Source: Chloroflexota bacterium (GTDB lineage Bacteria; Chloroflexota; Anaerolineae; UBA4142). From it: a stretch of 43,045 nucleotides of DNA. A program made the position numbers and the translations under genes. The stretch spans positions 1-43,045 of the forward strand of contig JACRPR010000122.1 of NCBI GenBank assembly GCA_016223105.1, in the 5' to 3' direction. Below, piece after piece: positions 1 to 8,681 of this stretch. The notes under the pieces are model-generated. The model was not told the origin of the DNA, did no database searches, and saw only the letters and a list, made by a program, of their open reading frames with translations. Each line of letters starts with the position of its first letter. Positions within the stretch are counted from its first letter, which is position 1.

Positions 1-1
1 C

Positions 2-352
2 CGGCTGATCGTGCCCGTGCAGTGCGAGTACTACGCGCTGGAGGGCCTGTCGCGGCTGATGGAGACCGTCGCGGCGGTCCAGGCCGGCCTCAACCCGGGC
101 CTGCGGGTCACCGGCATGCTGATGACGATGCACGACGCGCGCACGCAACTTTCACTGCAAGTCGTCGAGCAAGTCGCGAAATTTTTTCCCGATCTGATTT
201 TTCACACCGTCATTCCGCGCAGTGTTCGCATCGCTGAAGCGCCGAGTCACGGCGAGCCGCTGATTTCGTTCGATCCCAAATCGCGCGGCGCGCAGGTTTA
301 CGATGCGCTGACTGCGGAATTGTTGGAAAGGGAAGTAAGTGGTAAGCGGTAA
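2..352 (+). CDS. parA: ParA/Soj-type chromosome partitioning ATPase, C-terminal part (5' truncated by window edge)
   Basis: LIVPVQCEYYALEGLSRLMETV...VIPRSVRIAEAPSHGEPLISFDPKSRGAQVY is the ParA/Soj C-terminal signature; followed by parB. Confidence 0.92.
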   Translation, partial: RLIVPVQCEYYALEGLSRLMETVAAVQAGLNPGLRVTGMLMTMHDARTQLSLQVVEQVAKFFPDLIFHTVIPRSVRIAEAPSHGEPLISFDPKSRGAQVYDALTAELLEREVSGKR

Positions 353-386
353 TTGGTAATTACCATTTACTATTTACCAATTACCC
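348..386. repeat. heptameric tandem/inverted repeat between parA and parB
   Basis: ggtaatt ggtaatt accattt actattt accaatt accc. Confidence 0.85.
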
Positions 387-395
387 ACAGGAGAC

Positions 396-1322
396 ATGAT
401 GCCTCCAACCAAACACGGTCTCGGGCGCGGGCTGGGCGCGCTGATTCCACCCGGCACACCGCCGACCCAGGTTCCCGGCGTGCGCGAAACCCAGGTCGCG
501 AGCGTTTCGCCGAACCCGATGCAACCGCGCCATCATTTCGATCCGGACGCGTTGCGCGATCTCGCGGACTCGATCCGCGAACACGGTTTGATTCAACCGC
601 TCATCGTAACGCCCGCGCCCGATTCGACTGAACTCGCGCCGCGTTATCAACTCATCGCGGGCGAACGGCGTTGGCAAGCCGCGAAACTCGCCGGACTAGA
701 ATCGGTGCCGGTGGTTGTGCGCGGCGCGACGCCGCAAGAAATGCTCGAGCTCGCGCTCGTCGAAAACATTCAACGCGCGGATCTGAATCCGCTCGAAGAG
801 GCAAACGCGTATCGCCAATTGATGAGCGATTTTGGTTTGACCCAGGAAGAGGTCGCGGCGAAGGTCGGCAAAAATCGCACGACGGTTGCGAACGCGTTAC
901 GCTTGCTCAAATTGCCGGAAGATATTCGCGCGGCAATCGCGGACGAAGCGATCACCGAAGGACACGCGCGTGCGATTCTCACGGTCGCGGATGAGATCAA
1001 ACAAAAAGCGTTATTGCGCGCGGTGATCGAAGCCGGTTTATCGGTGCGGCAAACCGAAGAAGCCGCGCGCCGCGCGATTGAACTATCGAAACCAAATGCC
1101 GGTCGGCGCGCGCATCCTGAGCGGAGCGGAGCGGAGTCGAAGGGCAATCGCGAAGAACGCGAAATGCCGGTCGCGACACGCGCGCTCGAAAGCGATTTTC
1201 GATCCGCGCTCGGCACCAAAGTTCAAGTGTTTCGTTCGCGCAAGGGCGGCAAGGTCGTTCTGCATTTTTATTCGGAAGAAGAACTCGAAGTGATTTACGA
1301 AAAAATTGTGGGACGGAAATGA
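396..1322 (+). CDS. parB: ParB/Spo0J partition protein with palindromic repeat in the C-terminal linker
   Basis: GLGRGLGALIP start, ENIQRADLNPLEEANAY, HTH GKNRTTVANALRLLKLP; C-terminal dimerisation-like domain. Confidence 0.95.
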   Translation: MMPPTKHGLGRGLGALIPPGTPPTQVPGVRETQVASVSPNPMQPRHHFDPDALRDLADSIREHGLIQPLIVTPAPDSTELAPRYQLIAGERRWQAAKLAGLESVPVVVRGATPQEMLELALVENIQRADLNPLEEANAYRQLMSDFGLTQEEVAAKVGKNRTTVANALRLLKLPEDIRAAIADEAITEGHARAILTVADEIKQKALLRAVIEAGLSVRQTEEAARRAIELSKPNAGRRAHPERSGAESKGNREEREMPVATRALESDFRSALGTKVQVFRSRKGGKVVLHFYSEEELEVIYEKIVGRK

Positions 1323-1537
1323 CGCCCGAAGAAATTCAAACGCGTTTAGGCGCGGCGGATGAATTGCAAATCCGTTTGCTCTCGCGCTTGTCGCCCGCGC
1401 GACGATTGCAAACGATGCTGGAACTGCAAGCCGTGTGGCTTGATAATATCCGCGCGCGCTTGCGCCGCGCGCATCCCGAACTATCGGACGCGGAACTGAC
1501 GACCTTGATGTTCGAGAGGTTGAAGCAGAATGGTTGA
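1319..1537 (+). CDS. small hypothetical protein, overlapping partner of downstream nucleotidyltransferase
   Basis: 72 aa, overlaps parB stop and the next ORF start by a few nt. Confidence 0.6.
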   Translation: MTPEEIQTRLGAADELQIRLLSRLSPARRLQTMLELQAVWLDNIRARLRRAHPELSDAELTTLMFERLKQNG

Positions 1538-2141
1538 CGAATCGCCGTTCGATTTGTATCTGGATATTTTGCAAACGTTCGAACGGCTCGCGATTTCGTA
1601 CGTCGTCATCGGCGCGTTCGCCGGCATGTCGTACGGCGTAACGCGCTTGACCGCCGATGTAGATATTGTGATCGATCTAAACGAAACGCACATCCAGGCG
1701 TTGGCGCGTGCGTATCCGCTTCCGCGTTTTTACGCCGATCCGGAACAGATGCGAAATTCGATTCGACTGGGGATTCCGTTCAATATCATTGACACAAGCG
1801 CAGGACGCAAAGTGGATTTGATTCCGCTCACAATGAAACCAGGTTACGGTTTTGCTTTGCGCCAACGCGTGCGCCGCGCGGTCCCGTTGAAAGAAAAATC
1901 GTTTGATGCCTGGTTCGCGCGTCCCGAAGATGTGATTGTCGGCAAATTGATGGCGTGGAACGAGGGACGATCATTCAAGCACGAACAAGATATTCGCGAT
2001 ATTTTGATCACGGTTCGTTTAGGCGAGGCGACCGATCTGCCTGCGCCAATTGATTTTGATTACGTTGATCGCTGGGCAATTCAATTGGGAACGGATGTGA
2101 TTCAATTTTGGCGCGGGCTCCGCACTGTTGCCGGCGTTTGA
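1530..2141 (+). CDS. nucleotidyltransferase-fold (AbiEii/MNT-like) protein
   Basis: VVIGAFAGMSYGVTRLTADVDIVIDL plus RPEDVIVGKLMAWNEGRSFKHEQDIRDI. Confidence 0.7.
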   Translation: MVDESPFDLYLDILQTFERLAISYVVIGAFAGMSYGVTRLTADVDIVIDLNETHIQALARAYPLPRFYADPEQMRNSIRLGIPFNIIDTSAGRKVDLIPLTMKPGYGFALRQRVRRAVPLKEKSFDAWFARPEDVIVGKLMAWNEGRSFKHEQDIRDILITVRLGEATDLPAPIDFDYVDRWAIQLGTDVIQFWRGLRTVAGV

Positions 2142-2152
2142 GGGAAAACAGA

Positions 2153-3082
2153 ATGGCTCCAATTTTACATCGGCTAACTGAACACGTTACCGCGATTGAT
2201 TTGCAATTTCAAGGGCGCACCGAAGTCATCGCGGCGTATCTTTTTTACGACGGCGCGACCGCCGCGCTGATTGAAACCGGTCCGGCGATCACGCTCGACA
2301 ATTTGCTCGCCGGCATCCAAGCCGCGGGCGCGCCGCTCGAAGCACTGCGCCAGGTGATCGTTACGCACATTCACCTTGATCACTCCGGCGCGGCGGGAAT
2401 TATCGCGCGCCAATTTCCCTGGGTTACGGTGTACGTGCATCCGATTGGCGCGCCGCACTTGCTCGATCCGTCGAAACTGCTCGCGAGCGCGACGCGTTTG
2501 TACGGCGACCAGCTCAATTCGCTGTGGGGGATTCCCGCGCCGGTGCCGGAAAAAAATCTGGTCATCTTTAACGCTGGCGAATCGCTCGCGATCCCAGGTT
2601 CGAACTTGAGCGCGTATGACACACCAGGACACGCGCGCCATCATCACGCGTATCTCGACGAACGCAGTGGCTTGCTTTTCACCGGCGATGTCGGCGGCGT
2701 GCGAATGCCGGGAATTCGCTACGTGCGTCCGCCCACGCCGCCGCCGGAATTGGAAATTGACGCGTGGGTTGCGAGCATCGCGCGTTTGCGCGCGCTCAAC
2801 GCGTCCGGCTTGTGCCTCACCCATTTCGGATTGTTTCGCGGCAATCTCGATTGGCACTGGAACGATCTCGAACAACGCTTGGTCAAGTGGGGCGATTTGA
2901 TTCGCGAGGCGCTCGCGCAAGGCGTGGACGAAACCGAAATGTTGAAGCGCATCAAAAACCAGGTCGCGCTCGAAATGCAAACGCTCGGTGCGGATCTCGC
3001 CGCGTACGATGTCGCCGCGAGTTACGAGGCGATTGTGTCGGGGTATGTGCGGTACTGGAAAAAGAAATTGTCCGCCCAATAA
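2153..3082 (+). CDS. MBL-fold metallo-hydrolase
   Basis: THIHLDHSGAAG, DTPGHARHHHAY, GLLFTGD. Confidence 0.9.
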   Translation: MAPILHRLTEHVTAIDLQFQGRTEVIAAYLFYDGATAALIETGPAITLDNLLAGIQAAGAPLEALRQVIVTHIHLDHSGAAGIIARQFPWVTVYVHPIGAPHLLDPSKLLASATRLYGDQLNSLWGIPAPVPEKNLVIFNAGESLAIPGSNLSAYDTPGHARHHHAYLDERSGLLFTGDVGGVRMPGIRYVRPPTPPPELEIDAWVASIARLRALNASGLCLTHFGLFRGNLDWHWNDLEQRLVKWGDLIREALAQGVDETEMLKRIKNQVALEMQTLGADLAAYDVAASYEAIVSGYVRYWKKKLSAQ

Positions 3083-3093
3083 CTTTTCCAAAA

Positions 3094-3160
3094 TTTTCCC
3101 ACGGATACAAAGGAACACGGATAAATAAAAATATCCGTGTTCCTTTGTATCGTGGGAAAA
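3094..3160. repeat. long intergenic inverted repeat (CACGGATA-type)
   Basis: TTTTCCCACGGATACAAAGGAACACGGATA ... TATCCGTGTTCCTTTGTATCGTGGGAAAA. Confidence 0.9.
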
Positions 3161-3210
3161 AATTCCGTTCGCGTCGAGATCGGCGAAAATATTGCCGCCG
3201 GTTCAAAATA

Positions 3211-3246
3211 AAAATCGGGACAGGTGATCCTGTCCCGATTTTTTTA
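3211..3246. terminator. hairpin terminator between convergent genes
   Basis: AAAATCGGGACAG gtgat CCTGTCCCGATTTTTTT. Confidence 0.9.
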
Positions 3247-3258
3247 TTGAATGTCGCG

Positions 3259-4076
3259 CTAACGAATCAATCGCCCGTCCGCATCGCGCCATACCGCGAT
3301 CACGCGATCGCGCACGAGCGTTTCATTCGCGCGCGCGATTTCGCTTTGCCACACGCGCGCGCATTGCCCAGCGCCCACGAATCGCGCGGTGATTTCGACT
3401 TGGTCGCCCGGCACCGCGCCGCGCAAGTACTCGATGTCGTGGCGGCGCGCGCAAAGATGCCGCGCGTCCTTCGATTGCGCTTCACTCCGCGCATCCTGAG
3501 CGGGGCGAAGCGGAGTCGAAGGATGCGCGGCTTCCGCAATCGCCTCTTCGATCCAATCGACATAAATCGGTCCGCTTCGTACCTCTGCACACGGCGCGTC
3601 ATTTGAAATTCGCGCGGCGCGCGCGGCGCGGGATACATGCGCGGTTCCAGCCGCGGCACTGCGCTGACGCCGTTCGGATTCAACCACGCGATCACATCCG
3701 TCGGCACGCGCGCCGGCATCATTGTTGTCGGATTCAGATGCAACCAGTTCGCGCGTCCGCGCGCGACGATGTCATTCGTCGCGACATTGCGCGCGACATA
3801 TTCGCGATGCGAAAAAACGCGGCGCGAATCGGAAACCCAGGTCGTGATCGCGATCTCATCGAGATAATGGATCGCGCGTAAATGTTCAATCGTCAATTGG
3901 TGAATGACCCAGGTGCTATTATTTTTCGAGTACCACTCGACGCCAAAGCCGGCGTCCGCCGAGCCGCGCATCGCGGTCTCTTGAAACAAGCGCGCGAGCG
4001 CGCTGTTCGGCAGTTCGTTGCGCGCGTTCAGTTCGTACTGGCGGATGTGATAGGTTGTTGTAAATGTGTGTGTCAT
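3259..4076 (-). pseudogene. acyl-ACP thioesterase, frame-disrupted and carrying a palindromic repeat
   Basis: N-terminal frame ...MTRRVQRYEADR; C-terminal frame GPIYVDWIEEAI...GDQVEITARFVG; region normally holding HVNN is missing at about 3570-3590. Confidence 0.75.
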
Positions 4077-4116
4077 CGCGATTCATTTTACCCGCAACGC
4101 GCGCCAAGTCAATTTT

Positions 4117-4176
4117 GTGGATGTAGCGCGGGCGGCTCGCCCGCATTGTCTCGGCGGGCGAGCCGCCAGCGCCACA
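4117..4176. repeat. BIME-like pair of inverted REP hairpins
   Basis: GTAGCGCGGGCGGCTCGCCCGC and, on the other strand, GTGGCGCTGGCGGCTCGCCCGCC. Confidence 0.75.
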
Positions 4177-4411
4177 GTCCGCCGATCCCCCCTTGTGTTT
4201 TGAACCCATTTGGGATATATTCTCCAATGAAAGTTTGCGACTGATGTGTGAGTATTGGTCGAGTTTTGATTCGAGGAGCATTAGAGCATATGGTGGCTCG
4301 TGTGCAATTCGCATTCAAAGCAAATTGCTCGATACAGCAAACAACTGCACCTGTTGTCTGACGTGTGCGCGCGTCAACAGCCGGTGTTTTTTTGTTCATT
4401 AGGAGGAGAAC

Positions 4412-5449
4412 ATGAGTACTGAAAACAATCGTACCCTTGAATCCCAGAACTCAGGGGCAAATTCTGATAAAAAATCAAATCCCACATTCAGCGATTATGT
4501 GAAATTAATCGGCGGAATTCTTGCTGTGCCACTTGCCCTATTCACTTTCATTGATAGATTTAGTCAGCAACCCATTTGGGCTGTGATAATAGGAGCAGGA
4601 ACAGCGGGATTGTTTACTTTCTGGGTGCTAAAGCAAAAGAAAAAAAGAAACCTAGGTGGTCCGGTTATCGTTGCTTTATCAATCCTTGTTCTGGCTTGGT
4701 TGGCGATAAATCTGTTTTGGCCCAGAACGGTGACAGTTGTCGGGACTATTCGCGACCAGGCAGATAGTCTTATCAAGAACGAGATCGTCTGGTTACTTGA
4801 CGTTAATGGTGTTAAACGTGAAATTCGCACGGATAATTCTGGACAGTATGAATTCAAAGACGTTCCAAATGGTCCATTTACGCTTGGGGTAAGGGATCAA
4901 AAATCAGGTGGAGTCGCGCGAGCATTTCCAGGACTCGATCCAGTAGTAGTACCAATTTATGTGCCGGTACCAACTCCGACTCCAACCCCCACACCAAATC
5001 CAACAGCAACTCCAACACGTACAGCGACAGCGACTCTCCTACCTACCGCGACGCCAACTGTTACCTCATCTCCTACGCCCACAAATACACCTTCACCAAC
5101 AGTACTTGCGTGTACATCGTTCAACACAGGTTGCTTATTGGATCCGAGTGTTAGCATTGATGGAATTAATGTCTCATCGGCATGGTCACCATTAACCTGT
5201 TCATACAGCAACCCCGAAAATTATTGGCGTAAAACCATTACGCTTGGTACATCGTGGGGTATTATCATTGAATATGCTGGCGACAGAATTAAAAGCGCAT
5301 ATATTATTGAACATAACACACCGTTTGTAATTCCATCATTTTCTTCAATTTTTGGCGGCTATCAAAGCCGCGAGGGAGCATTCTGTGCCTATCAAAAAAG
5401 TAATCCCCTTGCCCCGACGCCCGGACCAACACCTACACTCGTGAGGTGA
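4412..5449 (+). CDS. membrane protein with carboxypeptidase-regulatory-like segment and PT-rich linker
   Basis: TM segments; VVGTIRDQADSLIKNEIVWLLDVNGVKREIRTDNSGQYEFKDVPNGPFTLGV; TPTPTPTPNPTATPTRT linker. Confidence 0.65.
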   Translation: MSTENNRTLESQNSGANSDKKSNPTFSDYVKLIGGILAVPLALFTFIDRFSQQPIWAVIIGAGTAGLFTFWVLKQKKKRNLGGPVIVALSILVLAWLAINLFWPRTVTVVGTIRDQADSLIKNEIVWLLDVNGVKREIRTDNSGQYEFKDVPNGPFTLGVRDQKSGGVARAFPGLDPVVVPIYVPVPTPTPTPTPNPTATPTRTATATLLPTATPTVTSSPTPTNTPSPTVLACTSFNTGCLLDPSVSIDGINVSSAWSPLTCSYSNPENYWRKTITLGTSWGIIIEYAGDRIKSAYIIEHNTPFVIPSFSSIFGGYQSREGAFCAYQKSNPLAPTPGPTPTLVR

Positions 5450-5450
5450 G

Positions 5451-6323
5451 ATGATGATAAAACAAATATCATCTTGGACCTTCGCGCCATTAATTCTCAT
5501 ACTCGTTATCGGAGTACTAGCGATTGCCACAAGTTCTCCCGGCTACGCGGCCCAGAGTGTGCGGCGTCATTCCGGTTTAGGACGCACCGCTCCATTCAGC
5601 CCAGGTGCATGTGATCAGGGTCCTTTCAATCTTCCCGGTACTAGACGATATGACTTGGATGAAGTTGCTGGCGACTGGGGCGCGTTTTGTGAAGGCACGC
5701 CTACTTGGATCATAACGAATGTCACAACACCGACATTAGACACCCAATCATTACGGTGTTCAATCACAGGTGGAAATCCCTATTCGAATGTACATTGCTA
5801 CCGCGTGTTTTTAGCGGATCCGTACGTTACGGTTTTTACGCTATCGCTTTCGTTTTATTTCACTCCGACCACAACCTTCAACACAATCACTTCAACAGTT
5901 CAAGCGCTTGAATTCACAATGAACAAATGGCATCAATCTCAGCGATACGAATTTGCTCTGCAGTGGCAAAATGTTGGAACAGGCGCACCACAGTGGCGGT
6001 ACTGGGATCCGAACCAACCAACTGAAAAATGGGTTAGTACCGGCATAACGGGTACATTAGCCGGCGAACAATGGCACACGTTCGTCATGGAAGGAGAGAT
6101 TATTGGCGGGCAAGTTTACTACCGAAAGTTTATCATAGATGCACAAGAGCATTTGCTTGGCATTACAGTCTCACCATTTCCCGCACCAAGTGAGCCGGAT
6201 CGTTTGGCAATTGCCGTGCAATTGGATGGGAATAGCGAAGAAAAGCCGTATGATGTATTCATTGACAAGGTGACATTTTGGCGATTACCCAATTTCGGTT
6301 TTTTCCCAACTATTTCCAAGTAA
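5451..6323 (+). CDS. hypothetical secreted protein
   Basis: signal-peptide-like N-terminus FAPLILILVIGVLAIATSSPGYA; 290 aa ORF. Confidence 0.6.
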   Translation: MMIKQISSWTFAPLILILVIGVLAIATSSPGYAAQSVRRHSGLGRTAPFSPGACDQGPFNLPGTRRYDLDEVAGDWGAFCEGTPTWIITNVTTPTLDTQSLRCSITGGNPYSNVHCYRVFLADPYVTVFTLSLSFYFTPTTTFNTITSTVQALEFTMNKWHQSQRYEFALQWQNVGTGAPQWRYWDPNQPTEKWVSTGITGTLAGEQWHTFVMEGEIIGGQVYYRKFIIDAQEHLLGITVSPFPAPSEPDRLAIAVQLDGNSEEKPYDVFIDKVTFWRLPNFGFFPTISK

Positions 6324-6337
6324 TGTCTCGTCTCGAT

Positions 6338-6365
6338 TTGACGCGCGTCGAAAACCGGGTATAAT
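6338..6365 (+). promoter_or_regulatory. sigma70-type promoter TTGACG-N16-TATAAT
   Basis: direct sequence match. Confidence 0.75.
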
Positions 6366-6370
6366 GCGCG

Positions 6371-6512
6371 CACGTTTAAGAAAGGAGATGGGCAGTGATG
6401 TACCGACAACTCATCATCGGACTGCGAAAGGAACTTCCCTTGGTGTAGTGCGCCCATCGCCGGAATGAGTTTGACCACCGTGGGTGTGCTATGCGCCCAC
6501 GGCGTTTTTATT
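6371..6512 (+). ncRNA. putative short leader RNA/sRNA bounded by promoter and terminator
   Basis: promoter upstream; SD aaaggag then a short ORF (MMYRQLIIGLRKELPLV); ends in hairpin plus T-tract. Confidence 0.4.
6478..6512 (+). terminator. intrinsic terminator
   Basis: CCGTGGG tgtgctatgcg CCCACGG followed by cgTTTTTATTT. Confidence 0.8.
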
Positions 6513-6613
6513 TCTGCGCGCGATTTGCGCGCGTTCGAAATTTGCCGTGGGTTATCCAACTCACGGTTTTTTATTTGTACGGCAAATTTCCAATTTGCCA
6601 CTTGGAGGCAATA

Positions 6614-7423
6614 ATGTCAGCAGTCCCCATCGCGCTCGAAATGCAAAACGTTTCAAAAAGTTTCGCGCCGTCCGGTTGGAATCCGCTCAAGCGCGCGGCG
6701 CGCAAGCCAGTCGTCGCGGTGAGCGATGTTTCGATCCAGGTTCGGCGCGGCGAAATTTTCGGCGTGCTCGGTCCGAACGGCTCGGGCAAATCCACGTTCA
6801 TTCGCTTGATTTCGACTCTGCTCGTGCCGGACACCGGGCATGTTACAATTTTCGGTCACGACATTTTGCGCGAGGAACGCGCGGTACAGAGATTGATCAA
6901 TCGCGTCTCGGTCGAAGCCGCGTTCTTTAAAAAACTTTCGCCGATTGAAAATTTGATGTACGGCGCGCGCTTGTACGGTTTGGGCGGCGCGGATGCGCGC
7001 GCGAAAATCGAAGCGATTCTCAAACGCCTCGATCTGCGCGCGAACGCGCTCAATCAACCGATGGAAGAAATGTCGCGCGGGATGCAACAAAAAGTCGCGA
7101 TTGCGCGCGCTCTGCTCACCGCGCCGATTTTGCTTCTGCTCGACGAGCCGACAACCGGACTCGATCCGCGCTCGAAACGCGAAGTGCAAACGCTCGTGCG
7201 CGAACTGCGCGACACGCACGACGCGACGATCGTGCTAACGACGCACGACATGGGCGAAGCCGATGCGCTGTGTGATCGCATCGCGATTGTCAACGATGGA
7301 AAAATTGTCGCGCTCGACACACCCGCCGGTTTGAAACAGCTTGTCGCGCGTAACGGCAAAGAACCAACGCTCGAAGATGTGTTTATGCAATTGACCGGCA
7401 AACAACTCGTTACGGAAGCGTAG
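6614..7423 (+). CDS. ABC transporter ATP-binding protein (ABC-2/daunorubicin-resistance type)
   Basis: Walker A GPNGSGKST, Walker B LLLLDEPTTGLDPRSK, H-loop TTHDM. Confidence 0.92.
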   Translation: MSAVPIALEMQNVSKSFAPSGWNPLKRAARKPVVAVSDVSIQVRRGEIFGVLGPNGSGKSTFIRLISTLLVPDTGHVTIFGHDILREERAVQRLINRVSVEAAFFKKLSPIENLMYGARLYGLGGADARAKIEAILKRLDLRANALNQPMEEMSRGMQQKVAIARALLTAPILLLLDEPTTGLDPRSKREVQTLVRELRDTHDATIVLTTHDMGEADALCDRIAIVNDGKIVALDTPAGLKQLVARNGKEPTLEDVFMQLTGKQLVTEA

Positions 7424-7461
7424 GACAATTTTATAAAATTGTCCGACATCACGGAGGCACA

Positions 7462-8016
7462 ATGAACACTCAACTATTTGAAGGCGAATTGATTCGGCTG
7501 GGCGCGATTGATGCGGAACACGATGCGGAGATCGAATCGAAATGGACGCACGATTCGGATTATCTGCGCGCGCTCAGCGCGGATCCGATGCGCGCACTCT
7601 CGCCGAATCAGATCAAGAAAAAGTACGAGGAAATGATCAAGAACGAACGGCAATATCATTTCGCGATTCGCGCGCGCGACGATGATCGCATGATCGGATT
7701 CATTCGCATCAGCGGCATCGAGTGGACGAACGGAATCGCGTGGCTGTCGTTCGGCATTGGCGACGCGGCAGAGCGCGGCAAGGGTTACGCGCGCGAAGCA
7801 CTGCGGCTCGCGCTCGCGTACGCGTTCGGCGAACTCAACCTCTATCGGCTCACTGCGATCGCGCCCGAGTACAACGCACGCGCGCGCCACCTGCTCGAAT
7901 GCGCGGGATTCGTGATCGAAGTGCGCCGCCGTCAAGCGATTGCGCGCGATGGCAAACGCTGGGATTTGCTCGCGTACGGAATGTTGCGCGAGGAGTGGGT
8001 AAAGGGTAATTCGTAA
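7462..8016 (+). CDS. GNAT family N-acetyltransferase (RimJ/RimL-like)
   Basis: GIGDAAERGKGYAREALRLALAYAFGELNLYRLTAIAPEYNARARHLLECAGF. Confidence 0.9.
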   Translation: MNTQLFEGELIRLGAIDAEHDAEIESKWTHDSDYLRALSADPMRALSPNQIKKKYEEMIKNERQYHFAIRARDDDRMIGFIRISGIEWTNGIAWLSFGIGDAAERGKGYAREALRLALAYAFGELNLYRLTAIAPEYNARARHLLECAGFVIEVRRRQAIARDGKRWDLLAYGMLREEWVKGNS

Positions 8017-8033
8017 TTCGTAATTCGTAATTA
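8006..8033. repeat. heptameric tandem repeat (GTAATTC)n
   Basis: three GTAATTC units plus GTAATTA. Confidence 0.9.
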
Positions 8034-8062
8034 CCAAATACCTCTAGTACCGGAGAAATGAA

Positions 8063-8617
8063 ATGGTAAATTTACTGCACGGACAACTTGTGCGTCTTGT
8101 CGCCGCGAACGCGGACAAGGACGCGGAAACAATGGCGCGCTGGTCGCGCGATTCGGAATTTGGTCGCTTACTCGACACCGATCCGATCATGCCTAGTTCG
8201 CCCGCGCAATCGAAAGAAGACATTCGGAAATGGATGGAGAATGAAGACCCCACGCGTTTCGGTTTTGTAATGCGCGCGCTCACCGATGATACCTTGCTCG
8301 GTTTTGTCGGCATTGGCAACATCAGTTGGACGAACGGCACGGGCTGGGCAAGTATCGGCATCGGCGCACGCGAATACTGGGGCAAGGGCTATGGCACTGA
8401 CGCGATGCGCGTGTTGTTGCGTTTCGCGTTCACCGAATTGAATTTGCTTCGCGTCGCGCTCAACGTGTTTGAGTACAATCCGCGCGCGATCAAATCATAC
8501 GAAAAAGCCGGGTTCAAAATCGAAGGATGTTCGCGCGGCGTCTTGAATCGCGATGGCAAACGTTATGATGCGTTTGAGATGGGAATTTTGCGCGATGAAT
8601 GGGAACGTGATGCGTGA
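8063..8617 (+). CDS. GNAT family N-acetyltransferase
   Basis: GIGAREYWGKGYGTDAMRVLLRFAFTELNLLRVALNVFEYNPRAIKSYEKAGF. Confidence 0.9.
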   Translation: MVNLLHGQLVRLVAANADKDAETMARWSRDSEFGRLLDTDPIMPSSPAQSKEDIRKWMENEDPTRFGFVMRALTDDTLLGFVGIGNISWTNGTGWASIGIGAREYWGKGYGTDAMRVLLRFAFTELNLLRVALNVFEYNPRAIKSYEKAGFKIEGCSRGVLNRDGKRYDAFEMGILRDEWERDA

Positions 8618-8665
8618 TACGTGATGCGTGAAGAAAATTTTACGCATCACGCATCACGCATCACG
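8606..8665. repeat. heptameric inverted tandem repeat (CGTGATG)n / (ACGCATC)n
   Basis: cgtgatg cgtgata cgtgatg cgtga ... acgcatc acgcatc acgcatc acg. Confidence 0.95.
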
Positions 8666-8681
8666 AAACTTGGAGATCAAA

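Noticed and set aside
4957-5211. Minus-strand GVGVGVGTGT ORF
   Set aside because: Antisense of the PT linker in the 4412 gene
6388-6468. Alternative 26-aa ORF MGSDVPTTHHRTAKGTSLGVVRPSPE
   Set aside because: Its ATG directly abuts the SD with no spacing; the GTG/ATG at 6394-6398 has the better spacing. Kept only as an untested alternative
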